From positions 54,329 through 118,328 of the forward strand of contig JAREIK010001331.1 in NCBI GenBank assembly GCA_029783825.1: a stretch of DNA of 64,000 nt, in the 5' to 3' direction. The translations under genes were made by a program, and so were the position numbers. This DNA comes from Sapria himalayana. Lineage: Eukaryota; Streptophyta; Magnoliopsida; Malpighiales; Rafflesiaceae. Below are positions 13,678-26,372 of this stretch, in pieces. A model generated the notes under the pieces. That model did no database searches, was not told the origin of the DNA, and worked only from the letters and a program-made list of their open reading frames with translations. Every line of letters begins with the position of its first letter. Positions within the stretch are counted from its first letter, which is position 1.

Positions 13678-16292
13678 ACAATCAAAATGAATAAAATAAT
13701 AATTATTAGTGATTTAAGTTGTTATATTTTATTTTCAATAAAATAACAATCAAAATGATTAAAATATATATATATATAATTATATTTAAACGATTATCTA
13801 TATAGGGGTATCGGGATTTTGTAGTTTAGTGATTTAAGTTGTTAGGCATTTAGTGATTTATAGGTTTTATTTAAACAATAAAATAAAAAAAAATATTTTT
13901 TTTTGTTTTTTCACATGTTCAAAGTTTATAATCTTTGAAAATATAATAATATTAAAATTTTTTACAAAATTGAATATAATATTTAGTTATAATAATTATT
14001 AAATTTATTTATCATATAAATTAAATATAAATATTTTTATTGATAAATATTCTAATAATGATCAAAAAATAAATTAATAATCTAGTAATAATAAGTTAGA
14101 TATTAATTAAAATATAATTACAAAACCTAAATTGATTCATAAACAAAGTAAAATATATTACTATATAATAATTTTTTGTTTTTAATTTTTTTCTTCTTTT
14201 AAGAAGTTTATCTATATTTTTTTTGTTGAAAAATAATTTATATAAATTATATTTGTCTAAATTATAATTTTTTTATTAATTAATATTTATTTAAAAATAA
14301 ACAAATAAATAATTAAAATGAATATTAAAAATTATAATTTAAAAAATAAAAATGAGATTTATTATTTATTATGTAGGATATACATGTTTAAAAAATTTAT
14401 CTATTTAGGGTTTTCGAGATTTAGAAGCTATTGATTTAAGTATTTAGACATTTAATGGTTTATTACTTTTATATAAACAATGAAATAACAAAAAATTTAT
14501 TTTTGATATTTTTTCAAATTTTAAAATGGCATAACATTTGAAAATCTAATAATTTTAAAATTTTTTAAAAATGTGAAATAAATATTTAGTAATAATAATT
14601 ATTATCACTATATATCATATAAATTAAATATAAACAATTTTATTAAAAATATTATATAAATTATCAAAAAATAAATTAATAAATTATTATTAATATGATT
14701 TATATAAATTAAAATATAATAATAAACCCTAAAATGATTCAAAATCAAAGCAAAATTTATTACTAAATTATAATTTATTTTAGTTTTTGCTTCATTTTAT
14801 AAGCTTATATTTTTTTTTGTTGAAAAATATATTATTTAAATTATATTTGTCACTCCTAATTTATTTTGTAATTAATATTTCTATAAATTATTTAAATTAT
14901 ATTTAAGGTTTACTAGTTTAAAGGTTTAGGTATTTAGGGGCTTCGGGATTTAAGAGTTTAGAGATTTATGTATTTAGGCATTTAATGGTTTATAAGTTTT
15001 ATTTAAACAATGATTAACAAAAAATTTATTTTTGTTATTTTTTTCTCATTTTTGAAGGTTATAACATTTGAAAATGTAATAATTTTTAAATTTTTTATAT
15101 ATGTGAACACTATATTTAGTTATGATAATCTTAATAATTATACATCATGTTAATTCAATATAAACAATTATATTGAATTATTAATGATCAAAAAATATAT
15201 TTCCAAATAAAATATATCATGTTAATTCAAAAAATATTGATAGATATTATATTAATGATCAAAAAAAAGATTAATAAACTATTATTAATAAGATAGAAAT
15301 TTTTTAAAATATATTTGCAAAACATAAATTTATTCAAAATCAAAGTAAAATATAATAGTAAATAATAATTTTTTTTGATATTTTGCTTCTTTTTATAAGT
15401 TTATATTTTTTGTTATTAAAAGTAAATTATTTAAATTATATTTGACTTCCACATAATTTGTTTTTTATTTATAATTCAATAAAAATAAACTAATAAATAA
15501 TTAAAATGAATATTTAAAATTATAATGAATACAAATAAAATTGAGATTTATTATTTATTATTCAAGATATACTAGTTTAATGGTTTAAGTATTTAGGTGT
15601 TTTGGGGGATAGTGATTTAAGTGTTTAGTACTATAGTGATTTATAGTTTTTATTTAAAGAATAAAAGAATAAAAAATTAAATTTTTTGATTTTTTATAAT
15701 TTTTGAAGTTTATAAGCTTTGAAAATATAATAATTTTTATTTTTTTTAAATGTTAATATAATATTTAGTTATAATATTCATAATAATTATATATAATGTA
15801 ACCCAATATAAATAATTTTATTAATAGATATTATAATAATGATCAATAAAAAATTAATAAACTATTATTAATAAGAATGATATAAATTAAAATATAATTA
15901 CAAAATCTAAAATGATTCAAAATAAAAATAAAATATATTACTAAATAATAAATTTTTGTTTTTAAAATTTTCCTCTTTTTATAAGCATATATTTTTTTTT
16001 TGATGAAAAAAAATTATTTAAAATAAATCTTTCTCACTAATAATTTATTTTGTAATTAATATTTCTATAAAAATAAACTGATAATTAATTAAAATAAAAA
16101 TTTAAAATTATACTTAATAAAAATTAAATTGAGATTTATGATTTTTTATTAATGTACACCTGTTTAATAGTTTAAGTATTTAAAGGTTTTGTCATTTAGG
16201 AGTTTAGCAATTTATGTTTTTAGGCATTTAGTGTTTTATAGATTTTATTTAAACAATAAAATAAGAAAATGAAAATTTGTAATTTTTTCTAA

Positions 16293-16318
16293 TTTTCAAA
16301 GGTTATAACCTTTGAAAA
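16293..16318. repeat. Perfect 26-bp palindrome of the satellite core (consensus form)
   Basis: TTATAA centre with CAAAGG to the left and its complement to the right, flanked by TTTT and AAAA. Other perfect copies are at 26347-26372, 33476-33501, 38968-38993, 41846-41871, 50145-50170 and 54251-54276. Most remaining monomers have one to three mismatches. Confidence 0.9.
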
Positions 16319-17240
16319 TATAATAATATTTAAATTATTTTGAAATTTGAATATAATATTTAGTTATAATAATATTAATAGTTATATATCATATAAATTC
16401 AATATAAACAATTTTATTCATAGATAATATTATAATGATCAAAATTTAAATTAATAAGTTATTAATAAAAAGATTGATATTAATTTAAAAATATTTACAA
16501 AGCCCAAATTGATTCAAAATAAAGTAAAATATATTACTGGATAAAAATTTTTAATTTTTAAATTTTTACTTCTTTTATAAGCATATATTTTTTTTATTAA
16601 AAATAAATTAATTAAAATATATATGTCGCTCTCATAATTTAATTTGTAATAAATATTTCTATAAAAATAAACTAATAAATAAATAAAATTAATATTTAAA
16701 ATTATAATAAAATGAAATAAAAATTAGATTTATTAATTATTAAGTAGTATATAGTAGTTTAATGGTTTATGTATTTAGGCATTACGAGGTTTAGAAGTTT
16801 ACTGATTTAACTATGTATGTATTTAGTTGTTTATAGGTTTTATTTAAGAAAAAAAATAAAATAAAATTATTTTTATTATTTTTTGATATTTTCAAAGGTT
16901 AACCTTAGAAAATATTATAATTTTTAATTTTTTTTCAAAAGTGAATAAATATTTATTTATAATAATCATAATAATTATATATCATATAAATTCAATATAA
17001 ACAATTTTATTCATAGATATTCTAATAATTATCAAAATATAAATTAAAAATATATTATGAATAAGATTGATATTACTAAAAATATAATATCAAAACCTAA
17101 AATAATTCAAAAGCAAAGCAAAATATATTACTTAATAATACTTATTTGTTTTTAAATTTTTATTCTTTTTATAAGCTTATCTATTTTGTGATGAAATATA
17201 ATTTTTATAAATTATATTTTTAACTCATAATTTATTTTAT

Positions 17241-17253
17241 AATTAATATATAA

Positions 17254-17284
<31 letters not shown>
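17241..17284. repeat. Imperfect (TA)n microsatellite in a satellite monomer
   Basis: A TA-rich run with AAATA interruptions, at the same position within the monomer as the TA tract at 13634-13670. Confidence 0.8.
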
Positions 17285-18055
17285 ACTAAACATTCAAAAT
17301 GAATTTTTTAAATTATAATTAAAACAAATAAAAATGAGATTTATTAATTATTATTTAGGGTATACCCGTTTAAATGATTATCTATATATGGGTATCGAGA
17401 TTTTGTAGTATAGTGATTTAAGTGTTTAGGCATTTAGTGATTTATACGTTTTATTTAAACAATGAAATAATAATAAAAATTTTATTTTTTTTTCACATGT
17501 TCAAAGGTAATCTTTGAAAATTTAATAATTTTAAAATATTTTTCTAAAGTGAATAGAATATTTAGTTATAATAATTATTAAATCTATATATCATATAAAT
17601 AATTTTATTGATAAATATTCTAATAATGATCAAAAAATAAATTAATAATCTATTATTAATAAGTTAGATATCAATTAAAATATAATTATGAAACCTAAAA
17701 TGATTCATAAACAAAGTAAAATATATTACTATATAATAATTTTTTGTTTTTAATTTTTTACTTCTTTTAATAAGTTTATCTATATTTTTTTGTTGAAAAA
17801 TAATTTATATAAATTATATTTGTCTAACTTATAATTTATTTTGTAATTAATATTTATATAAAAATAAACAAATAAATAATTAAAATGAATATTTAAAATT
17901 ATAATGAAAAAAATAAAAATGAGATTTATTATTTATTATTTAGGATATACCTGTTTAAAAAATTTATCTTTTTAGGGTTTTCGAGATTTTCGAAGTTATT
18001 GATTTAAGTATTTAGGCATTTAAAGGTTTATAGCTTTTATTCAAACAATGAAATA

Positions 18056-18082
18056 GCTATGCAATGTTTTCCATTGCATAGC
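18056..18082. repeat. Perfect 11-bp fold-back hairpin at the array I/II orientation switch
   Basis: GCTATGCAATG at 18056-18066 is followed by TTTTC and then CATTGCATAGC at 18072-18082, its exact reverse complement. The right arm is normal X sequence (seen near 60087, in CATTGCATAGCAATGACATA). The left arm directly abuts plus-oriented satellite. The hairpin therefore sits precisely where the repeat turns round, as expected for a fold-back or template-switch inversion breakpoint. Confidence 0.85.
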
Positions 18083-18440
18083 AATGACATAGGCAAATGC
18101 TTGATGCTGCATGTCACACACATGCACAATCTTGTATTTGCATAGTTTTAATATGGTGCATCATTCAGCTTCCTCCAAAAGGCTTGGACAAATCCGAATG
18201 GAAAGGATGCAATGCGCATAATGACTCAATGCCAACTCTGATGTCCGGGAATGCCAGGTGATTTTAGTTGTATTCGTACGCTTGGAATTATTAGGCATTA
18301 TGTTTTTATGTATTTTATGCATAGAATCATTAAGGTGCATATGATTTGGTGGGCTGGCCTAATTTAGTCTAACTTTTTAGTCTCTTGTAAGTTGTGCGCC
18401 TAAATGATAAATAAAGTGTGTATTTTCCAAAAAAAAAACA
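18056..18440 (+). repeat. Truncated fragment of unit X ending in an A-tract
   Basis: This matches about 30785-31150 and 60083-60450 of the long X copies, in the same orientation as those copies. It contains AATAAA at 18410-18415 and ends in an A-tract at about 18428-18439. Satellite in minus orientation follows within about 15 bases. The end-at-poly(A) structure resembles a 5'-truncated retroposed transcript, but no target duplication is visible, so recombination between X copies is equally possible. Confidence 0.75.
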
Positions 18441-21422
18441 ATAAACCCAAAACTTTAGTATATAGAAATATAAATTAATTTTAAATGTACATTTTAATTA
18501 TTTATTAGTTTAATTTTATAGAAATATAAATTAAAAAATAAATTATTAGTGCGACAAATATAATTTAAATAATTTATTTTTTCATCAAAAAATATATAGG
18601 CTTATAAATGGTTACAAAAATTTAAAAATTTAAAATTAATATTTAGTAAAATATTTCACTTTGATTTTGAGTCATTTTAGGTTTTTCAAATATATTTTAA
18701 ACAATATTTATCTTATTAATAATTGGTTATTACTTTTTTATGATCATTATTATAATAAATATCAATAAAATAGTTTATATTGAATTTATATGATATATAA
18801 TTATTATGATTATTATAACTTCATATTGTATTCACTTTTCAAAAAAAAATTAAAAATTATTATATTTTCAAATGGTATAACCTTCAAAAATCAGAAAAAA
18901 TAACAAAAATAAATTTTTTGTTATTTTATTTTTTATATATAACCTATAAACCACTAAATGACTAAATACTAAAATGACTAAACTCCTAAACCCTGAAGCC
19001 CATAAATACTTAATACATTAAATTAGTATAGTCTAAATAATAAATCATAAATCTCAGTTTTATTAGTATTCATTATAATGTTAAATATACATTTTAATTA
19101 TTTATCAGTTTATTTTGATAGAAATATTAATAACAAAATAAATTATTAGTGCGACATATATAATTTTAATAATAATTTATTTTCCATCAAAAAAATGATC
19201 ATAAAAAGGGGTACAATTATAAAAATAAAAAATTATTATTTAATAATATATCTTATTTTGATTTTGAATCATTTTAGATTTTACAATTATATTTTAATTT
19301 ATATCATTCTTATAATTACAAGTTTATTAATTTATTTATTGATCATTATTATAATATCTATCAATAAAATTATTTATATTGAGTTTACATTATATATAAT
19401 TATTAAGATTATTAAAACTAAATATTATATTCACATTTAAAAAAAATTAAAAATTATTATATTTTCAAATGTTACAACCTTCAAAAATTAAAAAAAATCA
19501 AAAAATTAAATTTTTTGTTTTTTCATTCATTAAAAAAAACTATGAAACACTAAAGGTCTAAACAATTAAATCACTAAACTCCTAAACCACAAAACACATA
19601 AATACTTAAACCATTAAACCAGTATATCCTGAATAATAAATAATAAATCTCAATTTTATTTGTATTCATTATAATTTTAAATATTCATTTTAATTATTTA
19701 GTAGTTTATTATTATAGTATTATAAATTACAAAATAAAGTATGAGTAAGACAAATATAATTTAAATAATTTATTTTTAATAACAAAAATATAAAGTTATA
19801 AAAAAAGCAAAACATTAAAAAAAATTATTATTTAGTAATATATTTTACTTTGATTTGAATAAATTTAGATTTGCAAATACTTTTTAAATAATAACTTTTT
19901 TTTAATAATAGTTGATTAATTTATTTTTTGATCATAATTATAATATCTAGCAATATAATTATTTATATTGAATTTAAATGAATTATAATTATGAAAATTA
20001 TTATAAATAAATATTATATTTACATTTGAAAAAAAATTAAAAATTATTATATTTTCAAAGGATATAATCTTCAAAAATTAAAAAAAATAATAAAAATAAA
20101 TTTTTTGCTATATCATTGTTTAAATAAAACTTATAAACCACTAAGTGCCTACACACTTAAACATCTAAACTCCTAAACACAAAATCTCCTAAATACTTAA
20201 ACCTTTAAACTCGTAAACCTTAAATATAATTTAAATAATTTATTAAAATATTAATTACAAAATAAATTATGAGTGATACAAATATAATTTAAATAATTTA
20301 ATTTTCATCAAAAAAAAATATAAGCTTATAAAAAGAAGCAAAAACTAAAAAACAAAAAATTTTATTTAGTAATAAATTTTACTTGGATTTTGAATAATTT
20401 TAGGTTTTGCAATTATATTTTAATTTATATCCATCATAATAATAATAACATATTAATTTATTTTTTGATAATTGATATCATATCTATCGATAAAATTGTT
20501 TATATTTAGTTTATATTATATATAATTATAATGATTATTATAACTAAATATTGTATTCACATTTTTAAAAAATTTTAAAATTATGATATAGTCAAAGGTT
20601 ATAACCTTTTAAAATGTGAAAAAATATCAAAAATAATTTTTTTGTTATTTCATTATTTAAACAAAACCAATAAACCACTAAATGCCTAAAAACATAAATC
20701 GCTAAAGTCCTAAACGACAAAACCTTTAAATACTTAAAATATTAAACTAGTATACATTAATAATAATTCATAAATCTAATTTTAATTTTTATTCAGTATA
20801 ATTTCATATTTTTATTTTAATTATTGATAAGTTTATTTTTATTGAAATATTAATTACAAAATAAATTATTAGTGAGACAAATATAATTTAAATTAAACTG
20901 GTATACCCTAAATAATAAAGAATAAATCTCATTTTTTTTCATTATAATTTTAAATATTCATTTTAATTATTTCTTTGTTTATTTATATATAAATATTAAT
21001 TAGAAAATTAATTATGAGTTAGACAAATATAATTTATATAAATTATCTTTCATTAAAAAAATATAGATAAACTTATTAAAAGAATAAAAAATACAAAAAC
21101 AAAAAATTATTATTTAGTAATATATTTTTCTTTGCTTTTGAATCATTTTAAGATTTATAATTAAATTTTAATTAATATCTATCTTATTATTAATAGATTA
21201 TTAATTTATTTTTTGATAATTATTAGAATATTTATCAATAAAATTGTTATATTGAATTTATATAATATATAAATATAATGATTAGTATAACTAAATATTG
21301 TATTCACATTTAAAAAAATTTAAAAATTATTATATTTCAACGGTTATAACCTTTGAAAATATCAAAAAATAATAAAAATAAATTTTTTGTTATTTTATTT
21401 TATAAATAAAACCTTTAAACCA

Positions 21423-21430
21423 CTAAATTC
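21423..21430. repeat. Target site duplication, left side of hAT copy 1
   Basis: CTAAATTC, matching CTAAATGC at 25124-25131 with one mismatch. Monomers of the same subtype without an insert read CTAAATGC once (13205-13212 as GCATTTAG; 43834-43841), so the duplication is checked by empty sites inside the window. Eight bases is the hAT length. Confidence 0.85.
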
Positions 21431-24400
21431 TAGGGGTGTTCATGGGACGGGACGGGATGGGGATTACAAATCTCTAGTCCCTTCCCACAGTTCAGAGATT
21501 TTTTTTTGAAGATCCAGACCGTCCCATGGTTGAAAATATCGGGACGGGAGGGGACGTAGATCGGGAATTTTGGGTAGGAAAAATGGTTATCGGACAGAAT
21601 GGAGTTCGGACATTTTTTTCAATTTATTTTATTCAAACCGGCCAAGTTAGTTCATGTTGAAACCTTTTATTGTACCATTTATCATTCCTTAAATATGCAT
21701 CTTTCAAACTCAAATTGGGCCAATTTAATTTTGTCAAATAGGCTGAATACCGCAAACGAGTTCCATTACCTTGTCGAAAGCTTTAATGTGCAGAAAAGAA
21801 TAGAAATGTTAATTAGAATGGGACCGAGTTGTGTGCTTAATTTGGTTCTTTATTTTATCACAAGTTGGCTTTGTTCAGCCGAGTGAAAGTTAACCATAAT
21901 AGCAATACTATATTTTTTAAACAATTACTTAAAATATTAAGGAATAGCTAAAGATGACCACAAACATTGGTAGCAGCAATTACTACTTGAGTAATTGCTA
22001 AAATTAAGCAGCATTATATAATAAAAAAAATACAACTAATAACAACCATGATAATAATCATTTCAAAGGTCCTTCCCTGAACAAGAATGAAAATCCATAC
22101 CGAATTAATTATCTCTTCTACAACTCCTCTCTTTTCTTCTTCCACTGTAGAAGGACAACCAAAGATGAAAACATGTTAATCATGTAGACATAAATTTATA
22201 AGATGAAAGAGTGATAAAAAAACAAAATATTACCTTATAAAATTTAATACATCCATTCCAAATTTAGTTGGCCAACTATAGTTGGAAGAATATTTGGATC
22301 TCGTGACGCCTTTGAAAATTATAATTGAACCATATTTTTATTAAATTGAATGAATAAAAGAAGTAAAAGTGAAATTAAAATTTACAAGATTTGTATACTA
22401 ACCTGATTCATTATCATCAATGTCTTAAACTAATTCTTCAATTTCAATAGGTTTGTTTGAGCTTCTCAATCAATCTTGTAGACATATGAGAACTTCGGCT
22501 GTAATAGGTGTTAAAGAACACCTAAATTTATCTAAAGTTCTTTCCCCATTGCTAAATGTAGATTCGTAGGCCACAATAGATGCTTGGATAGCAAATACAT
22601 TCCTTGCTCCATTTGCCAAAGAAGGATACCTAACCTCATTTACCTTCCACCAATTAAGATGATCAAAATCAATTCTATTTTTTTCAAGTTTGTCCTCCAT
22701 GTACCTATCTAACTCTTCCAAAGCTGCAACTTCTTGTTCTTTCTTCAATTCAATAAAAAAAAATCATCAACATATGTATCACTACCATCAAAGAAATCAT
22801 CATTTTTCTTCAACACAGTAGAAGAGAAATCATCTTCTTTTGATTCATTTTCATTTAAATCTTTATAATTATCCATCATCTCATTTAAAGCATTTATAAC
22901 CTTTTTTACCAAATTTTTAGCCAATTCCTCTCCATAATGCTAAGTGTACTTAACCTTAAGATATTTGAGCTTATATGAAGTATCCAACACTACTGCTACA
23001 AAAAGCATAATATTTGTTAACTGAAGAGTATCCAAATAGTTGTTGAATTTTTGCCTCATTTTCATACCCATTTCAGACACAATTGTATCTTTACTATTTT
23101 CACAAAGCTCAATTTTTTTTCAAAATTCGAATAATCTGAGGAAAATAAACACTATAGGTAGAATATTAGGAGCCTAAAATTTACAAGTTACCTCATAAAA
23201 AGTTTTCAAGAAACGAACCAAAATTTTGGCATTTGTGCAGTCTCTCTCAGTTGAAACATTAGAACCAAAATCCTTCAAAAACCTTTTGTCTTTGTACTCC
23301 ACTTAGCAAATTCTTTTTGATATTTTATATCAATTTGTAGCATCAAATAAGTTGAATCCCATATTGTGGGACAATCTAATTGCAATGAAGATCCGTATGT
23401 CAAGTTTGCTTCTTCAACACATAACTTAAACATATCTAATCTTTTAGGACTGCTCCTCACATATTTCACCACACCTCTAATTTTTTGAATAGCACCCTCT
23501 AATACTGCAATGCCATCTCTGACAATTAAGTTTAGGATATGAGCACAACATCTCATATGAAAATGCTCACCTCTAAAAGGTACAACACTATTCTTCACAA
23601 GCATTTTTTTCAATTGTTCAACTACAACATCATTATTTGATACATTGTCAACAGTAATGAACATCAACTTTCTCAAACCCCATTCATTCATGCAAAACTC
23701 AATAGCATTTTCTAATATTAACTCTAGAATTACATTTAATTACACAAAAGTTCAAAAGCCTTTTATGGATATTCCATTGAGAATCAATGAAATGTATAGT
23801 CAAACATATTTAAGACAAATTTTGAATGCTAGTCCAAGTGTCGGTAGACAATGAAACTCTACTACCATGAGATGATATGCTATCTAATAATTTCTTCTTT
23901 TCCTTCACAAACAAAGAAAAACAATCCCTCAGTGTAGAGTGCCAAGATGAAATTTTAAATTGAGGCACACTAACTTCACAAAACTCCTTAAACTCATCCC
24001 TCTCAACAAAACAAAAAGCCAATACATATTTTATGATCATTTTCACCAAAGCCTCCCTAACTAGTTGTTGATCAAATTGCCAAAAAGTTAATTTGTTATC
24101 CTCTGAACTAGTATCTTTAGTGAAACTCAACAAATTTTGTGACTTTTCTTTACCTTTGTGAGCTTCTATTAATTACTTTTTGTGTTGAAATTTCCTACAA
24201 GTCTCTCTCAAGTATTTTTATAAACCGGAAGTACCTTGATCACTTTTTGGCAAATATTCTTTCCTACACCATATACAAGCTTCCCTACCAGTTTCATTTC
24301 TCTCTGAATAAACTAATATCTCATAAATTTCCCAAACAGCAGACTTATACTTTTTATGAGCTTGATGTTCAGATGTCCCTTGACTTTCTTTTACAATTGG

Positions 24401-25123
24401 AATTGAAGAACCTGCCAAAACAATACGAGGGTTCGTGAAAGGATGATGATTGGATTTACCAGTACTTTGATCATTTGAGATGTGATCATCTTCAATTTAT
24501 TGTATTTTTCGTTTACCGCTGGTTTGTGTCATCTGCATTACCATTAATTAATATGATATGTTAAGCATAAATACATATAAATATTTCAAACAAGCAAACT
24601 TTACAAAACTGACTATAACACATTCAACCTACTCATTCGGCCCAACCACAACACCACAACCAATACTCAACAAAACTGACTATGACGCATAATAATAATA
24701 ATTAATCACTCAATTCTTATCAAAAAACAAACAAAAAGGCTGGTGGCATCTGGGACACGGTGGAGGCCACTAGACGTGCGACGGAAAATGGTTGGACCTA
24801 ACTAAACATGGCTAGAATGGCATGAGTGGCCTGGAACTCATCGGAACAGTAATAGGTGCGTCGGAATTGGATGGGTAGTAGCGGAATTGGTGGCATTTTC
24901 ATGTTATATATTTATATTTATTCCTGGTTCTAGTATCAGTTTTTTAGGATGAGACGGTTCTCGAGATGGATATTGCTTAAGATCCGGAACCGTCCCAAAA
25001 GAAAATATACTTGATAGAACATGATTGGGAAATGTCAAAGTCAATGGATTTTTCTCAGTCCCGTTCTTTCGGGACAAGACTTCTGGTTAAGTCACGGATA
25101 TCCGAGTCCCGTGAGCACCCATA
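21431..25123 (-). mobile_element. hAT transposon copy 1 (non-autonomous remnant, 3693 bp)
   Basis: Terminal inverted repeats are TAGGGGTGTTCATGGGAC at 21431-21448 and its counterpart GTCCCGTGAGCACCCATA at 25106-25123, matching at 15 of 18 positions. They are flanked by an 8-bp duplication. Subterminal regions carry repeated GGGACGGGA motifs (21444-21462, 21540-21555, 25060-25078), typical candidates for transposase binding. The interior is less A+T-rich than the satellite and holds a decayed transposase on the minus strand. 21886-22400 and 24545-25105 hold no recognisable gene; the latter would be the 5' untranslated or promoter side. Superfamily hAT, Ac-like plant clade, is inferred from TIR, TSD length and protein. 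Confidence 0.9.
22403..24544 (-). pseudogene. hAT transposase pseudogene, copy 1 (BED finger, RNase H fold, hAT dimerisation domain)
   Basis: Reading leftwards from an ATG at 24544 the domain order is that of plant hAT (RICESLEEPER/DAYSLEEPER-like) transposases. A BED-type finger region has CIWC at about 24270 and a RETCRKF end. The RNase H-like core has VSLSTDTWTS (about 23830-23860, first acidic residue), FITVDNVSNND (about 23650, second acidic residue), RCCAHILNLIV (about 23520) and CPTIWDSTYLML (about 23350). The dimerisation domain at 22470-22748 includes LNWWKVNEVRYPSL and a Y-ESTFS motif. Lesions include TAA after KRKIQ near 24500 (shared with copy 2), TAA after DQGTSGL, TAA after RKFQHKK, TAA after SIQNLS, a +1 frameshift near 23712 and TGA at 22484-22486 in place of a conserved Trp after CLQD. 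A possible 3' splice donor (GTTAGTAT) lies at 22402. The gene is non-functional. Confidence 0.9.
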
Positions 25124-25131
25124 CTAAATGC
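25124..25131. repeat. Target site duplication, right side of hAT copy 1
   Basis: CTAAATGC, the unmutated form of the target sequence found in empty monomers. The left copy differs by one base. Confidence 0.85.
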
Positions 25132-26346
25132 ATATAAAGTTTAATCAATAAACTCCTAAACCCCGTAATGCCTAAATATATAAACCATTAAACTGCTAAA
25201 TACTACTTAATAATTAATAAATCTATTTTTTATTGCTATTTATTATATTTTTAAATAGTCATTTTAATTATTTATTAGAGTATTTATTTAGAAATATTTA
25301 TTACAAAATAAATTATGAGTGTGACAAATATAATTTAAATAATATATTATTTATCTAATAAAAATATACGCTTATAAAAGAAGTATAAATTTAAAAATTA
25401 AAAATTTTTATCAAGTAATATAAGTTACTTTAATTTTGAATCAATTTCGGTTTTGTAAATTTTTTTTATTAATATCTATCTTAATATTAATAGTTTATAA
25501 ATTTAATTTTTGATCATTATTATAGTATCTATCAATAAAATTATTAATATTATTATAACAAATATTGTTTTAAAATTTCAAAAAATTTTAAATATTATTA
25601 TATTTTCAAATGTTATAACCTATGAAAATGATAAAAAATTATAGAAATTTTTTCTGTTATTTTATTTTTTTAAATAAAACCTATAAACCACTAAAATCCT
25701 AAAAAAACATAAATCGCTAAACTCCTAACAACTAAACCTCTAAATACTTAAATCATTATAGTGGTATACATTAATAATAAATCATAAATCTCAATGTAAT
25801 TTGTATTTAGTATAATTTTAAATTTTTATTTTAATTATTTATAAATTTATTTTATAGAAATATTAATTACAAAATAAATTATTAGTGAGACAAATCTAAT
25901 TTAAATTAAATAGGTATCCCTAAATAATAAATAATAAATCTCATTTTTTTTCATTATAATTTTAAATATTCATTTTAATTATTTATTTGTTTATTTATAT
26001 ATAAATATTAATTACAAAATAAATTGAGTTAGACAAATATATTATATATAAATTATTTTTCAACAAAAAATTTTATTGATAAACTTTTTTAAAGTAAAAA
26101 AATTTCAAAACAAAAAATTATTATATATTAATATATTTTGCTTTGCTTCTGAATCATTTTAGGTTTTGTAATTATATTTTAATTGATATCTATCTTATTA
26201 ATAATAGATTATTAATTTATTTTTTGATCATTATTAGAATATTTATCAATAAAATTGTTTATATTGAATTTATTTGATATATAAATATAATGATTATTAT
26301 AACTAAATATTGTATTCGCATTTAAAAAAAATTTAAAATTATTTTG

Positions 26347-26372
26347 TTTTCAAAGGTTATAACCTTTGAAAA
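26347..26372. repeat. Perfect 26-bp satellite palindrome
   Basis: TTATAA centre with CAAAGG arm and its complement. It lies in a monomer of the subtype used as hAT target, here without insertion (target-equivalent CATTAAATGC near 26425-26434). Confidence 0.9.

Larger units (their letters stand above)
4866..18055 (+). repeat. Satellite array I, monomer about 600 bp, plus orientation
   Basis: About 21 diverged monomers. The TTATAA palindrome recurs near 5.29, 5.77, 6.30, 6.90, 7.32, 7.89, 8.49, 9.09, 9.68, 10.96, 11.55, 11.94, 12.68, 13.28, 13.92, 14.52, 15.06, 15.71, 16.30, 16.90 and 17.50 kb. The best-preserved spacings are 597, 600 and 603 bp, while some units are shortened to about 390 bp. 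Order within a monomer is: octamer-phased TTTA box; TTTTATTTAAACAATGAAAT; palindrome; AATATTTAGTTATAAT; TTGATAGATATTATAATAAT; CTATTATTAATAAGAT; CAAAACCTAAAATGATTCAA; TATAAGCTTATA; TTTGTCTCACTCATAATTTA; TAATGAATACAAATAAAAAT; then the next TTTA box. Subtype order from 5.6 to 10.2 kb mirrors 36.5 to 32.3 kb of array II. The only foreign insert inside is the X derivative at 10252-10860. Confidence 0.9.

Noticed and set aside
19195..19440. I/Y/N/L-rich 60-100-codon open frames (also 6328-6585, 34417-34644, 35554-35802, 40666-40893, 41256-41444, 63420-63632)
   Set aside because: They recur at the same place and strand relative to each satellite monomer, consist almost only of AT-rich codons and change freely between copies. 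They are reading frames of the satellite, not genes.
23136..23191. Possible 56-nt GT-AG intron in the hAT transposase
   Set aside because: Copy 2 reads through the same region as FLKTFYEVTCKFSGS and YFHEIIQIS, standard transposase sequence. The stretch is coding, and 56 nt is short for a plant intron.
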